Assembly (NCBI GenBank): GCA_022712315.1 | Contig: JALAGS010000116.1 | Location: forward strand, 1-64,000 | DNA length: 64,000 bases | Origin: Sphingobacterium sp. | GTDB taxonomy: Bacteria; Bacteroidota; Bacteroidia; Sphingobacteriales; Sphingobacteriaceae | Direction of reading: 5' to 3' | Shown here: positions 18,502 through 27,241 of the stretch, piece by piece | How the letters are laid out: each line of letters starts with the position of its first letter | How positions within the stretch are numbered: the stretch's first letter is position 1 | The notes under the pieces: generated by a model | Databases searched by the model: none | What the model saw: only the letters and a program-made list of their open reading frames with translations | What the model was told of the DNA's origin: nothing | Made by a program: the position numbers and the translations under genes

Positions 18502-21207
18502 ATGTACAGAAGGCTATTATGCACGTTACTCTGTGTCTGTTCCCTTGTTGTTGAGATCAACGCAAGAGATAAAACATCCTCGGTTTCCTATACAATGGAT
18601 GGGATTATAAATCGTGATAGATTTCAGTATGCAATTGAACTTCTCCAACATGAGTTGGAGATCTCGTCATTAACCACGAAGATAGAAATCAGTACAGTGG
18701 TCCAACATAATTCTTTGCCCGATTCTTTGAAAGAAAAGCTAGTTAATCGGGAACATTTTATTATATATAGAAAATCCAGCAAAGGAGCAATATCCTTGAT
18801 TGGTATGGACGAATCTGGTGTGCTTTACGGATGTATGACATTGCTTGCACACAGACAATGGTTGAAAGAGGAACCATTCTTTTTTGCCGACGGTCCAAAA
18901 ATGGTTATGCGCGGGACAAGTGTTGGACTTCAGAAAACAACCTATTTGCCCGGGCATGATATTTACGAGTATCCTTACACACCAGAATCGTTTCCTTGGT
19001 TTTACGATAAGAAGTTATGGTTAAACTATCTGGATATGATGGCCGAAAATAGATATAATGCCCTGTATCTATGGAATGGACATCCTTTTTCTTCGTTAGT
19101 AAAATTAAAGGATTATCCATATGCGCTAGAGGTGGATGAGGAAACATTTGGAAAAAACGAGGAGATTTATACATTTCTGACCAAAGAAGCCAATAAGAGA
19201 GGGATCTGGATTATCCAGATGTTTTATAACATTATCTTGCCAAAACCATTCGCCGATCGCCATGGTTTAAAGACCCAGGAACGAAATCGGGTTATTACGC
19301 CCTTAATTTCCGATTATACCCGAAAAAGTGTTTCCGCTTTCGTGTCTAAATATCCTAATGTAGGTTTACTAATTACGTTGGGAGAGGCCATGGAGGGTGT
19401 TGGCCAGGACGATATCAACTGGTTTACGAAGACAATTATCCCGGGGGTACAGGACGGGTTACATGCTTCAGGTATCAGCATTGAACCGCCTATTATTTTA
19501 AGAGCACACGATACCGATGCACCTGCCGTAATGAAGGCCGCTTTACCTTTTTATAAGAACTTGTATACCATGGCAAAGTATAATGGTGAGGCGTTGACTA
19601 CTTATACACCAAGAGGGAAGTGGGCTGAATTACACCGCTCTCTAAGTGCTATTGGTACGGTCCATATTCAAAACGTGCATATTTTGGCGAACTTGGAGCC
19701 TTTTAGATATGGCTCACCTGATTTTATTCAAAAATCAATGAAAGCAATGCACGAAATTCATCATTCCAATGGTATCCATATTTATCCACAAGCTTCGTAT
19801 TGGGATTGGCCATATGCTGCCGACAAGGTCGATAATAGATTGCTGCAACTGGATCGGGATTGGATGTGGTACAAAGCGTGGGCACGGTATGCCTGGGATG
19901 AAAATAGAAATTTACCACAAGAGCGATCTTATTGGTCAAATGAACTTGCACAATATTATGGGATTTCTGAGAAAGATGCACAGAAATTACTATTAGCGAT
20001 TGAAGAAATTGGTGAGATATCGCCTAAAATTCTGCGACGATTTGGTATTACAGATGGCAACAGACAAACATCTTCTTTGGGAATGTTGATGACGCAATTT
20101 ATTAATCCTTATCGCTATGGATTATTTACTCTTCTTTATGAATCCGAGGCTCCAGAAGGGGAGATGATCATTGAGTATGTAGAGAAGGATTATCACAATA
20201 AAGGCCATATTGGAGAAACGCCTGCCCAAGTGGCAAGAGAAATTGTGCAGCATGGAGAACGTGCGGCAACGCTGATTAAGGAATTGGGACAACCGACTAA
20301 AAATGTAGCTGAATTTAATCGCTGGCTTAATGATATCCAGATTCATCAATTGTTGGCCAATCATTATAGTTATAAGGTTAAAGCTGCTATTCAGCTGCTT
20401 CGATATAAATATTCACATAATCTGAATGCTCTTCGAAATGCTGTGCCGGATTTGGAACAAAGTGTTTCGGAATATCGAAAACTTACGGATATCACAAATA
20501 AGACCTATTTATATGCAAACAGTATGCAGACTAAACAACGTAAGATACCGATGCGTGGAGCCGATGCTACGTTCGTTCACTGGAAAGAGATGCTCCCGGT
20601 CTTCGAAACCGAGTTAAATAACTTTAAACATGCAATAGATTCTTTATCAAAGATGGGGGGTAATGCTGCTCATTCAAAAGTGGTAATAAAGTCCCAACAG
20701 GTCACGTTTTTGGATCATCAGCAATTGATTCCATTGAAAAAGGGAGCAAAATTGTACGCAGATCAGGAGTTGGTGGTGACACATATTGCGAATGAATTAG
20801 AAGGACTACAAGGCATAGAAATTGATGCTGAAAAGCAAAAACTGCAAGGAACACACCTTCGGTTTAAAAATGAAAAACCCGTAAAGATATTGGTTGGCTA
20901 TTTCAATGGCACAGACAAAGTTTTTGCACCAAAGCCTGTGCTGGAAATTGACGCAAGTGCGAACGATTTTGGGCAAGCGGAGGCGAAAATACGTAATGCT
21001 ATCCGTATACAATACATGCCTATGGTTGATATTCATACATATTCTTTTCCGATAGGGACAAATGAACTAAAACTTCCAAAAGGAGAAGTGCTGATTTTGG
21101 GTATTGTGGATGACAAGGAACTTCCTAATCCATATAATGCTGATGTGGACAATCAGGGGGACGATCTGGACGATCTATTTGGCTATTATCATGGAACTAA
21201 ACTGTAA
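18502..21207 (+). CDS. Exported alpha-glucuronidase-like TIM-barrel protein, family unassigned
   Basis: First gene of the pectin block, 901 residues, with the signal peptide LLCTLLCVCSLVVEINA. The N-terminal part (about 25-130) resembles the small alpha/beta domain found before the barrel in GH20, GH67, GH84 and GH115 enzymes (GAISLIGMDESGVLYGCMTLL). A barrel follows (about 135-480) with MRGTSVGLQKTTY, WLNYLDMMAENRYNALYLWNGH, LLITLGEAMEGVGQDD and PQASYWDWPYAADK. A helical region (about 490-720) begins LDRDWMWYKAWARYAWDEN, like alpha-glucuronidases. A beta-rich tail ends in an acidic stretch (DNQGDDLDDLFGYYHG). I cannot place it in a numbered family. An exo-enzyme acting on a uronic acid or other pectic side-chain sugar is inference. 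Glu in GEAMEG is a candidate catalytic residue. Confidence 0.8.
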   Translation: MYRRLLCTLLCVCSLVVEINARDKTSSVSYTMDGIINRDRFQYAIELLQHELEISSLTTKIEISTVVQHNSLPDSLKEKLVNREHFIIYRKSSKGAISLIGMDESGVLYGCMTLLAHRQWLKEEPFFFADGPKMVMRGTSVGLQKTTYLPGHDIYEYPYTPESFPWFYDKKLWLNYLDMMAENRYNALYLWNGHPFSSLVKLKDYPYALEVDEETFGKNEEIYTFLTKEANKRGIWIIQMFYNIILPKPFADRHGLKTQERNRVITPLISDYTRKSVSAFVSKYPNVGLLITLGEAMEGVGQDDINWFTKTIIPGVQDGLHASGISIEPPIILRAHDTDAPAVMKAALPFYKNLYTMAKYNGEALTTYTPRGKWAELHRSLSAIGTVHIQNVHILANLEPFRYGSPDFIQKSMKAMHEIHHSNGIHIYPQASYWDWPYAADKVDNRLLQLDRDWMWYKAWARYAWDENRNLPQERSYWSNELAQYYGISEKDAQKLLLAIEEIGEISPKILRRFGITDGNRQTSSLGMLMTQFINPYRYGLFTLLYESEAPEGEMIIEYVEKDYHNKGHIGETPAQVAREIVQHGERAATLIKELGQPTKNVAEFNRWLNDIQIHQLLANHYSYKVKAAIQLLRYKYSHNLNALRNAVPDLEQSVSEYRKLTDITNKTYLYANSMQTKQRKIPMRGADATFVHWKEMLPVFETELNNFKHAIDSLSKMGGNAAHSKVVIKSQQVTFLDHQQLIPLKKGAKLYADQELVVTHIANELEGLQGIEIDAEKQKLQGTHLRFKNEKPVKILVGYFNGTDKVFAPKPVLEIDASANDFGQAEAKIRNAIRIQYMPMVDIHTYSFPIGTNELKLPKGEVLILGIVDDKELPNPYNADVDNQGDDLDDLFGYYHGTKL

Positions 21208-21219
21208 ATGTAACAATGC

Positions 21220-21232
21220 TCAGGATAGTACA
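21220..21232 (+). promoter_or_regulatory. Shared 13-mer TCAGGATAGTACA, copy 1
   Basis: This word lies 12 nt after the stop of the 18502 gene and 70 nt before the ATG at 21303. The identical 13-mer occurs at 30745-30757 before the DUF3826-SusC-SusD unit. An operator for the regulator of this locus is inferred from sequence identity and matching position. Confidence 0.45.
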
Positions 21233-21302
21233 GGACAAACAACATAAACAAAATAAGTATTTTACGAGAAACGTCTACTAACTTTTTGATATTAAATAAG
21301 GA

Positions 21303-22841
21303 ATGAAAATTAAAAAATCTATTCTTGCGCTTCTTTTTTGTACGCTTTCCTATGTAAAGGCACAGGAAAAATTAGTGGATAAAGTACAAGCCTATGTTCA
21401 AGAGTTTAATAATAACGATAGCGAAGCAGTGATCAATAAGATTCCAAACAAGGATGCCTACGTCTGGATGATGGCGAATATTCCTTTATTGGATTGTCCA
21501 GATAGGGAAATTGAGCAAACTTATTATTTCCGATGGTGGTCCTATCGAAAGCATATTAAGTCGAGCCTTGAAGGTACCTTGGTGACAGAATTTATAGAAC
21601 CGGTAAAACATGCCGGCAAATACAATTCGATCAGTTGCGCACTGGGTCATCATTTGTATGAAGGGAGATGGATTCGCGACAATGCGTTTTTAAAAGAATA
21701 CATTGATTTTTGGCTTTATCATGCCGATAAAGGTCAGTCCAAGCGCAGGTTCCATCAGTTTAGCTCTTGGCTACCCGATGCTTTATTAGCTTATTATAAA
21801 GTCAATCCGGACAAGCAATACTTAAAAGACCGACTATCTGATCTGGATCTAGATTTTGAAAAATGGGAGCAGGAAAGGAAAGGTAAGAATGGTCTCTTTT
21901 GGCAATTTGATGTTCAGGATGGAATGGAAGAGTCTGTCTCTGGTGGACGCAAAGTCCATAATATGCGACCTTCGATCAATAGCTATATGTATGGAAATGC
22001 TGTAGCGATAGCAGCAATTGCCGAATTGGTGTCTAATCCAATATTAGAGAAAAAGTACAGCATGTATGCGCAGTCTTTGCGCCAATTGGTGCTGGATTCA
22101 CTCTGGGACAAAGAGAATCAGTTCTTTAAAACAAAACTGGAGAAAGGTTCTTTACATCCCACCCGTGAGGCAATTGGTTTTGTTCCTTGGTACTTTCATT
22201 TACCGCCAGACAAAGCGACTTATGGAAAAGCTTGGCTCCAGTTGCCGGATACAGCAGGGTTTAATGCTCCGTGGGGAATAACGACGGCTGAGCGGCGAGA
22301 ACCTACATTTAGGACGCGTGGCACTGGGCATAGTTGCGAATGGGATGGTGCCATTTGGCCATTTACGAGTTCACAGACGATTCGGGGAATGGCTAATTAC
22401 TTAAGTGACTATAAAAAAAATAAGGGGATAAATGCTAACGACCTATACGAACAAGTTCATAAATATGCCAAGTCCCATGTGATGAATGGTAGACCTTATA
22501 TAGGTGAATATCAGGATGAAAAGACGGGAGAATGGTTGAAAGGCGACAATCCGAGAAGTAAATTTTATAACCATTCGACATTTGCAGATATCATTATTCA
22601 GGATTTAATCGGAGTAAAGCCGCAAACTAATTCTTTGCTTGAGATAAAACCATTGATTTCGAAAGATAAGTGGGATTACTTTGCACTAACCCAATTGACG
22701 TATCACCATAAGAACATTGCTATTTATTGGGATGTTACAGGTGAAAGATATCACAAAGGAAAAGGATTGACCATCTATGTAGATGGGAAGATGTCCTTAC
22801 AACAAAAGGATTTAAAAAATTGTAAGATTAACTTAAATTAA
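21303..22841 (+). CDS. Exported (alpha/alpha)6-barrel glycoside hydrolase, MGH1/GH63-like
   Basis: 512 residues with the signal peptide SILALLFCTLSYVKAQ. The helical repeats show YYFRWWSYRKHI, ALGHHLYEGRWIRD, WLPDALLAYYKV and SINSYMYGNAVAIAAIAEL. CEWDGAIWPFTSSQTIRGMANYL and a C-terminal FYNHSTFADIIIQDLIGV follow; these are typical of the trehalase/GH63/MGH1-like group of (alpha/alpha)6 enzymes. Acidic residues in RWIRD and CEWDG are candidate catalytic groups. GH142, a pectin beta-L-arabinofuranosidase family, shares this fold, but I cannot prove membership. The gene starts the unit 21303-30736 (this gene, GH28, GH95, GH2), with 1 nt to the next gene, so it is translationally coupled to GH28. 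Confidence 0.82.
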   Translation: MKIKKSILALLFCTLSYVKAQEKLVDKVQAYVQEFNNNDSEAVINKIPNKDAYVWMMANIPLLDCPDREIEQTYYFRWWSYRKHIKSSLEGTLVTEFIEPVKHAGKYNSISCALGHHLYEGRWIRDNAFLKEYIDFWLYHADKGQSKRRFHQFSSWLPDALLAYYKVNPDKQYLKDRLSDLDLDFEKWEQERKGKNGLFWQFDVQDGMEESVSGGRKVHNMRPSINSYMYGNAVAIAAIAELVSNPILEKKYSMYAQSLRQLVLDSLWDKENQFFKTKLEKGSLHPTREAIGFVPWYFHLPPDKATYGKAWLQLPDTAGFNAPWGITTAERREPTFRTRGTGHSCEWDGAIWPFTSSQTIRGMANYLSDYKKNKGINANDLYEQVHKYAKSHVMNGRPYIGEYQDEKTGEWLKGDNPRSKFYNHSTFADIIIQDLIGVKPQTNSLLEIKPLISKDKWDYFALTQLTYHHKNIAIYWDVTGERYHKGKGLTIYVDGKMSLQQKDLKNCKINLN

Positions 22842-22842
22842 T

Positions 22843-24429
22843 ATGATCAGAAAGCGCTATCATTGCGGAATAGTAATTGTTTTTCTTTGTTTATCCATGT
22901 TGGGTTTGCAAGCCCAAACTTGGCTAAATGTCACGGATTTTGGCGCGAGGAAAGACAGTACCGGAAGCAATACATTGGTAATCAAAAAAGCTATTGCAGC
23001 AGCTGCAAATAGAGGTGGGGGAACGATTTATTTCCCAGCAGGAAAATATATCACAGGACCAATTCATCTGAAAAGTAATATTACGATTCATATTGATGCT
23101 GGTGCTGAGTTACATTTTAGCGATAATTTTGATGATTATTTACCTATGGTAGAATCCAGGTGGGAAGGAACTGCTGTTACGAACTTTTCGCCATTATTTT
23201 ACGGGAATAACCTTGAGAATATTAGTATTCAAGGACGTGGGATCATTGACGGACACGGTAAAAAATGGTGGGGCTATTCGGAGGTTGAAGTTAAGAAACA
23301 GACTGAAGACAGTAAATGGCAAAAAGAATTTAAACGCCTCAATAAGGATGTTTTGGCTCCAGATCTTCCCGGATGGATCGAAAGAGGATTTTTACGTCCA
23401 CCGTTTATACAGTTCTTAAACTGTAAAAATATACAGATCAAAGATATTAAAATTCAGAATTCACCTTTTTGGACAATTAATCCACAATATTGTGATAACG
23501 TAACCGTGGATGGTGTGACTATAGACAACCCGCCGTCCCCTAACACCGATGGCATTAATCCAGAATCATGTTCCAATGTTCGCATCGCCAATTGCCACAT
23601 TAGTGTGGGGGATGACTGCATCACCATAAAATCTGGTAAGGATCGATCGGGAAGAAAGATCAATATCCCAGCAGAGAATTATACCATTACAAACTGTACA
23701 ATGCTTCGCGGGCATGGCGGGGTCGTTATCGGAAGTGAGATGTCGGGCGGAGTAAAAAATATTGTGATTTCCAACTGTATTTTCGATGGAACCGATCGCG
23801 GTATACGTCTAAAAACCGCCAGAGGTAGAGGCGGTGTGGTTGAAAATATTCAAGTATCTAATATTGTCATGCGCGACATTAGGGACCAAGCAGTCGTCAT
23901 GGATATGGAGTACGCTAAAAGTGAACAGGAGTCTATTAGTGAACGCACGCCTAAGTTCAGGAATATCTATATTAACAATTTATCTGGAACAACAAACCGT
24001 ATTGGTTATATAAGGGGCTTGGAAGAGATGCCTATAGAGAATGTGGTATTTTCGGATATTAATATGCAGGGAGTTACTGGTTTTTCAGCACTGAATGTGA
24101 ATGGGTTAACATTGAGTAACGTGAACGTATCGATCAAGCAAGGTGGCCTATTATCCGTCAATAATGGCAAAGAACTGAATCTATTAAATTTAAAAAACAC
24201 GACGCCAATAGCAGAAAAAGCGCTTATCGAGCTAGAAAACTGTAAAGAAGTTAATGTGCAGAGCTGTTTTCCTACTATAGGCACAGCACTATTTTTGGAC
24301 TTAGTTGGTTCTGCGAATGAATATATTTATGTTCATAGTAATAATCTAGCAAGAGTAAAACAAATTCTCCGTGGTACCTACAAAAGTGGTCAGCTCACAT
24401 CAAATATAAATCCTTTGGAAACTAAATAA
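22843..24429 (+). CDS. Glycoside hydrolase family 28, polygalacturonase/rhamnogalacturonan hydrolase type
   Basis: Exported right-handed parallel beta-helix enzyme, 528 residues, signal peptide IVFLCLSMLGLQAQ. The N-terminal VTDFGARKDSTGSNTLVIKKAI with GGGTIYFPAGKYITGPI is the common GH28 entry. All GH28 active-site motifs are present: NTDGIN (about 233), GDDC (about 255), GHGG (about 290) and GIRLKT (about 320). It hydrolyses galacturonosyl linkages with inversion. An exo-acting or rhamnogalacturonan-specific enzyme is likely in this setting, since the backbone lyases are encoded elsewhere in the locus. The stop overlaps the next start by 1 nt (TAATG). Confidence 0.95.
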   Translation: MIRKRYHCGIVIVFLCLSMLGLQAQTWLNVTDFGARKDSTGSNTLVIKKAIAAAANRGGGTIYFPAGKYITGPIHLKSNITIHIDAGAELHFSDNFDDYLPMVESRWEGTAVTNFSPLFYGNNLENISIQGRGIIDGHGKKWWGYSEVEVKKQTEDSKWQKEFKRLNKDVLAPDLPGWIERGFLRPPFIQFLNCKNIQIKDIKIQNSPFWTINPQYCDNVTVDGVTIDNPPSPNTDGINPESCSNVRIANCHISVGDDCITIKSGKDRSGRKINIPAENYTITNCTMLRGHGGVVIGSEMSGGVKNIVISNCIFDGTDRGIRLKTARGRGGVVENIQVSNIVMRDIRDQAVVMDMEYAKSEQESISERTPKFRNIYINNLSGTTNRIGYIRGLEEMPIENVVFSDINMQGVTGFSALNVNGLTLSNVNVSIKQGGLLSVNNGKELNLLNLKNTTPIAEKALIELENCKEVNVQSCFPTIGTALFLDLVGSANEYIYVHSNNLARVKQILRGTYKSGQLTSNINPLETK

Positions 24430-27227
24430 TGCGTTTATACCTGTATCTCATTGCCTCGGTTTTATCGATGTGCCCCTTCAGTTCCGCTTTGGCACAAACA
24501 CGTGTGTGGTTTGATCATCCTGCCCATCAGTGGGAGGAGGCTTTACCGATTGGTAATGGGCGGTTGGGAGCGATGGTTTATGGAGGAGTCGAGAAAGAAG
24601 AATTACAATTTAATGAAGAGTCGTTATGGACGGATGGGCCGCGAAATTATAATAAAAAGGGTGCATCGAAGTATCTTTCACTTATACGGGACTTGCTTGA
24701 TCGCGGACAGCAGAAAGAAGCAGAATCTTTGGCGATGCGGGAATTTATGGGCCTTAAAAGTGAATCAGAAGATCCTATTACTTGGTTGGAGAAGATTGGA
24801 CACATTCGGGAGCAAGCACATGGGCCTTTTGAGTTCGCTTTTGATGATAGCAAATGGCCCCTTATAACAGTTCCGCATTATGAAGGTTGGGAGAGTCAGG
24901 GGCTGGAAGGACTGGACGGGGCTGTTTGGTTTCGTTATGAATTTAACCTTTCAAAAAATGAGCTATCAGAGCGCTGGTCGTTGGATTTAAATAAGATCCG
25001 AACTAATGATTATACTTACATTAATGGTAAACTCGTAGGTCATTCGACAGGAGATGAAACCAGAAGATTGTATCAAATCCCGTTGAATTTATTGCGGGAA
25101 GGAAAGAATAGTATAGCAATTCAGGTGATCAATCTTGAAGGAAAAGGTGGTGTAGCAGGGTATAAAGATTCTAAACAATCCATAGGGTTAAAAAGTAACA
25201 GGGGGAAATTTGTCTCGTTAAATGGACAGTGGAAATACCATATTCAAGATCAAAACAGTCCCAAAATAGGGAATTATCAGGCATCCTATCAGCCTTTTGG
25301 TACGTTAAATTTACAATTCGATCATAAAGTTGCAAAGAACTATAGGCGAATCCTCGATTTGGATAAAGGCGAGGTTCGCGTCAACTATGATGCTAATGGA
25401 ATTCATTATAAAAGAACTTACTTTGCAAGTTATCCCCAGAATTTTATTGGTATACTGTTAGGTGCTGATCAGAAGAAAAAAATTACTTTTAGGCTTAGCC
25501 TGAACACCAAACACCAGCGATCAAAACTTGAACGCCTTGATAATTCTTCAATCCGTTTGGAGGTATGGGTGAAAAATGGATCCATGCGAGGAACAGCTTT
25601 CCTACAGCTTAAATTGAAGGGGGGGCAGATGTCATATAATGGTAACGAGCTTATCGTGCAACAAGCGGATGAAGCTCAAATTTATCTGACTGCCGCAACA
25701 AATTTTAAATCTTATCGCGAGCTGACCGATCAGTATGCTGCTGTCGCATTGGAGAGATTTAAAAATGTATGTACCTTGGACTTTAATCAATTGTATCAAA
25801 TTCATCAACGAGATTATCAGCTTTTGTATCATCGCTTTGCAATAGATTTTGGTGCTGGAAAACAGCTTGATACGATCCCAATAGATAGGCGGTTACAAAA
25901 GTCAGCAATGCTTGATGATCCAGGTCTGCTCGCACTTTATGTACAATTTGCCCGTTATTTACAGATTGCTGCGTCTCGGCCAGGTAGCCAACCCATGAAT
26001 CTTCAAGGTATTTGGAATCCACTTTTGGAACCATCCTGGGGGAGCAAATATACTACCAACATTAATTTGGAGATGAACTATTGGCCCACGGAAGCCTTAA
26101 ATCTATCGGAATTACAGCACCCCTTATTTCAAATGATTAAAGATCTTCATCTGGCGGGTTCAGAAACCGCTAAAGAATATTATGCTGCTCGTGGTTGGGT
26201 TTTACATCATAATACAGATTTATGGCGAGGTACAGCTCCCATCAATAATTCCAATCATGGTATATGGCCCACGGGTGGTGCTTGGTTGGTGAGACATCTT
26301 TGGGAACATTATCAATATACACAAGACCGACAATTTTTAAAGGAATATTATCCAATCATTAAGGACGCAACCTTATTTTTTAAAGATTTTCTCGTCAAAG
26401 ATAAGGCAACTGGATGGTTGGTAAGTTCGCCTTCCAACTCACCAGAAAATGGAGGTTTGGTCAAAGGACCTACCATGGATCATCAGATTATTCGTTCATT
26501 GTTTGATATTTTCAATAGATGCTCAATGTTATTGGACAAGGATATTATCTTGCGGGATTCAATTATTGCCATGCGGGATCAGATTGCACCGAACCAAATT
26601 GGTCAATATGGTCAACTCCAGGAGTGGTTGACAGATTTGGACGATCCAGAGAATAAACATCGGCATGTGTCCCATTTGTGGGGTTTATTTCCAGGGGATG
26701 AAATCAACAGGGTTCAATCCCCGAAATTGGTTGAAGCGGCAAAGCGCTCTTTGGTATTAAGAGGAGATGAAGGAACAGGTTGGAGTCTGGCTTGGAAAAT
26801 TAACTTTTGGGCTAGATTAAAAGATGCCCAGCATGCCTATCATATGGTAAAAATGCTATTGCGGCCCGCGGGTAAAGACGGAGGTTCTTATCCTAATTTA
26901 TTTGATGCCCATCCACCATTTCAAATCGATGGAAATTTCGGTGGAGCATCGGGAATTATCGAGATGTTGCTTCAGAGCCATGTCGATGGGATTGAACTAT
27001 TACCAGCATTACCAGCTGAAATCGGCACAGGCAACGTCAAGGGACTCAAAGCGCGAGGGGCATTTCAGATCAATATGGAATGGAAAGATAATCAATTATT
27101 AGGATTGACTGTTGAATCGCTTTCAGGTGAAGAACTGCATCTGCGTTATGGCAGTCGTGACGTAAAGATGAAAACAAAAAGAGGCAAATCTTATGCTTTT
27201 GATAAAGAATTGAAGTTAAAGAAATAA
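24429..27227 (+). CDS. Glycoside hydrolase family 95 with an inserted jelly-roll domain
   Basis: Exported alpha-L-fucosidase/alpha-L-galactosidase family enzyme, 932 residues, signal peptide near ALAQ. The N-terminal domain starts WEEALPIGNGRLGAMVYGG...ELQFNEESLW, classic GH95. After FMGLKS (about 110) a segment of about 175 residues interrupts the usual run into YQPFGTLNL (about 287). It contains VWFRYEFNLSKNE, TYINGKLVGHSTG and GKNSIAIQVINL, a GH2-type sugar-binding jelly roll. The (alpha/alpha)6 domain keeps the Asn pair in TTNINLEMNYW (about 543), the Glu in SPSNSPENGG (about 673) and the Asp in FQIDGNFGG (about 832). GH95 enzymes act on fucose or L-galactose in xyloglucan and rhamnogalacturonan II side chains. 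Confidence 0.95.
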   Translation: MRLYLYLIASVLSMCPFSSALAQTRVWFDHPAHQWEEALPIGNGRLGAMVYGGVEKEELQFNEESLWTDGPRNYNKKGASKYLSLIRDLLDRGQQKEAESLAMREFMGLKSESEDPITWLEKIGHIREQAHGPFEFAFDDSKWPLITVPHYEGWESQGLEGLDGAVWFRYEFNLSKNELSERWSLDLNKIRTNDYTYINGKLVGHSTGDETRRLYQIPLNLLREGKNSIAIQVINLEGKGGVAGYKDSKQSIGLKSNRGKFVSLNGQWKYHIQDQNSPKIGNYQASYQPFGTLNLQFDHKVAKNYRRILDLDKGEVRVNYDANGIHYKRTYFASYPQNFIGILLGADQKKKITFRLSLNTKHQRSKLERLDNSSIRLEVWVKNGSMRGTAFLQLKLKGGQMSYNGNELIVQQADEAQIYLTAATNFKSYRELTDQYAAVALERFKNVCTLDFNQLYQIHQRDYQLLYHRFAIDFGAGKQLDTIPIDRRLQKSAMLDDPGLLALYVQFARYLQIAASRPGSQPMNLQGIWNPLLEPSWGSKYTTNINLEMNYWPTEALNLSELQHPLFQMIKDLHLAGSETAKEYYAARGWVLHHNTDLWRGTAPINNSNHGIWPTGGAWLVRHLWEHYQYTQDRQFLKEYYPIIKDATLFFKDFLVKDKATGWLVSSPSNSPENGGLVKGPTMDHQIIRSLFDIFNRCSMLLDKDIILRDSIIAMRDQIAPNQIGQYGQLQEWLTDLDDPENKHRHVSHLWGLFPGDEINRVQSPKLVEAAKRSLVLRGDEGTGWSLAWKINFWARLKDAQHAYHMVKMLLRPAGKDGGSYPNLFDAHPPFQIDGNFGGASGIIEMLLQSHVDGIELLPALPAEIGTGNVKGLKARGAFQINMEWKDNQLLGLTVESLSGEELHLRYGSRDVKMKTKRGKSYAFDKELKLKK

Positions 27228-27241
27228 TAAAGATTGGATTG

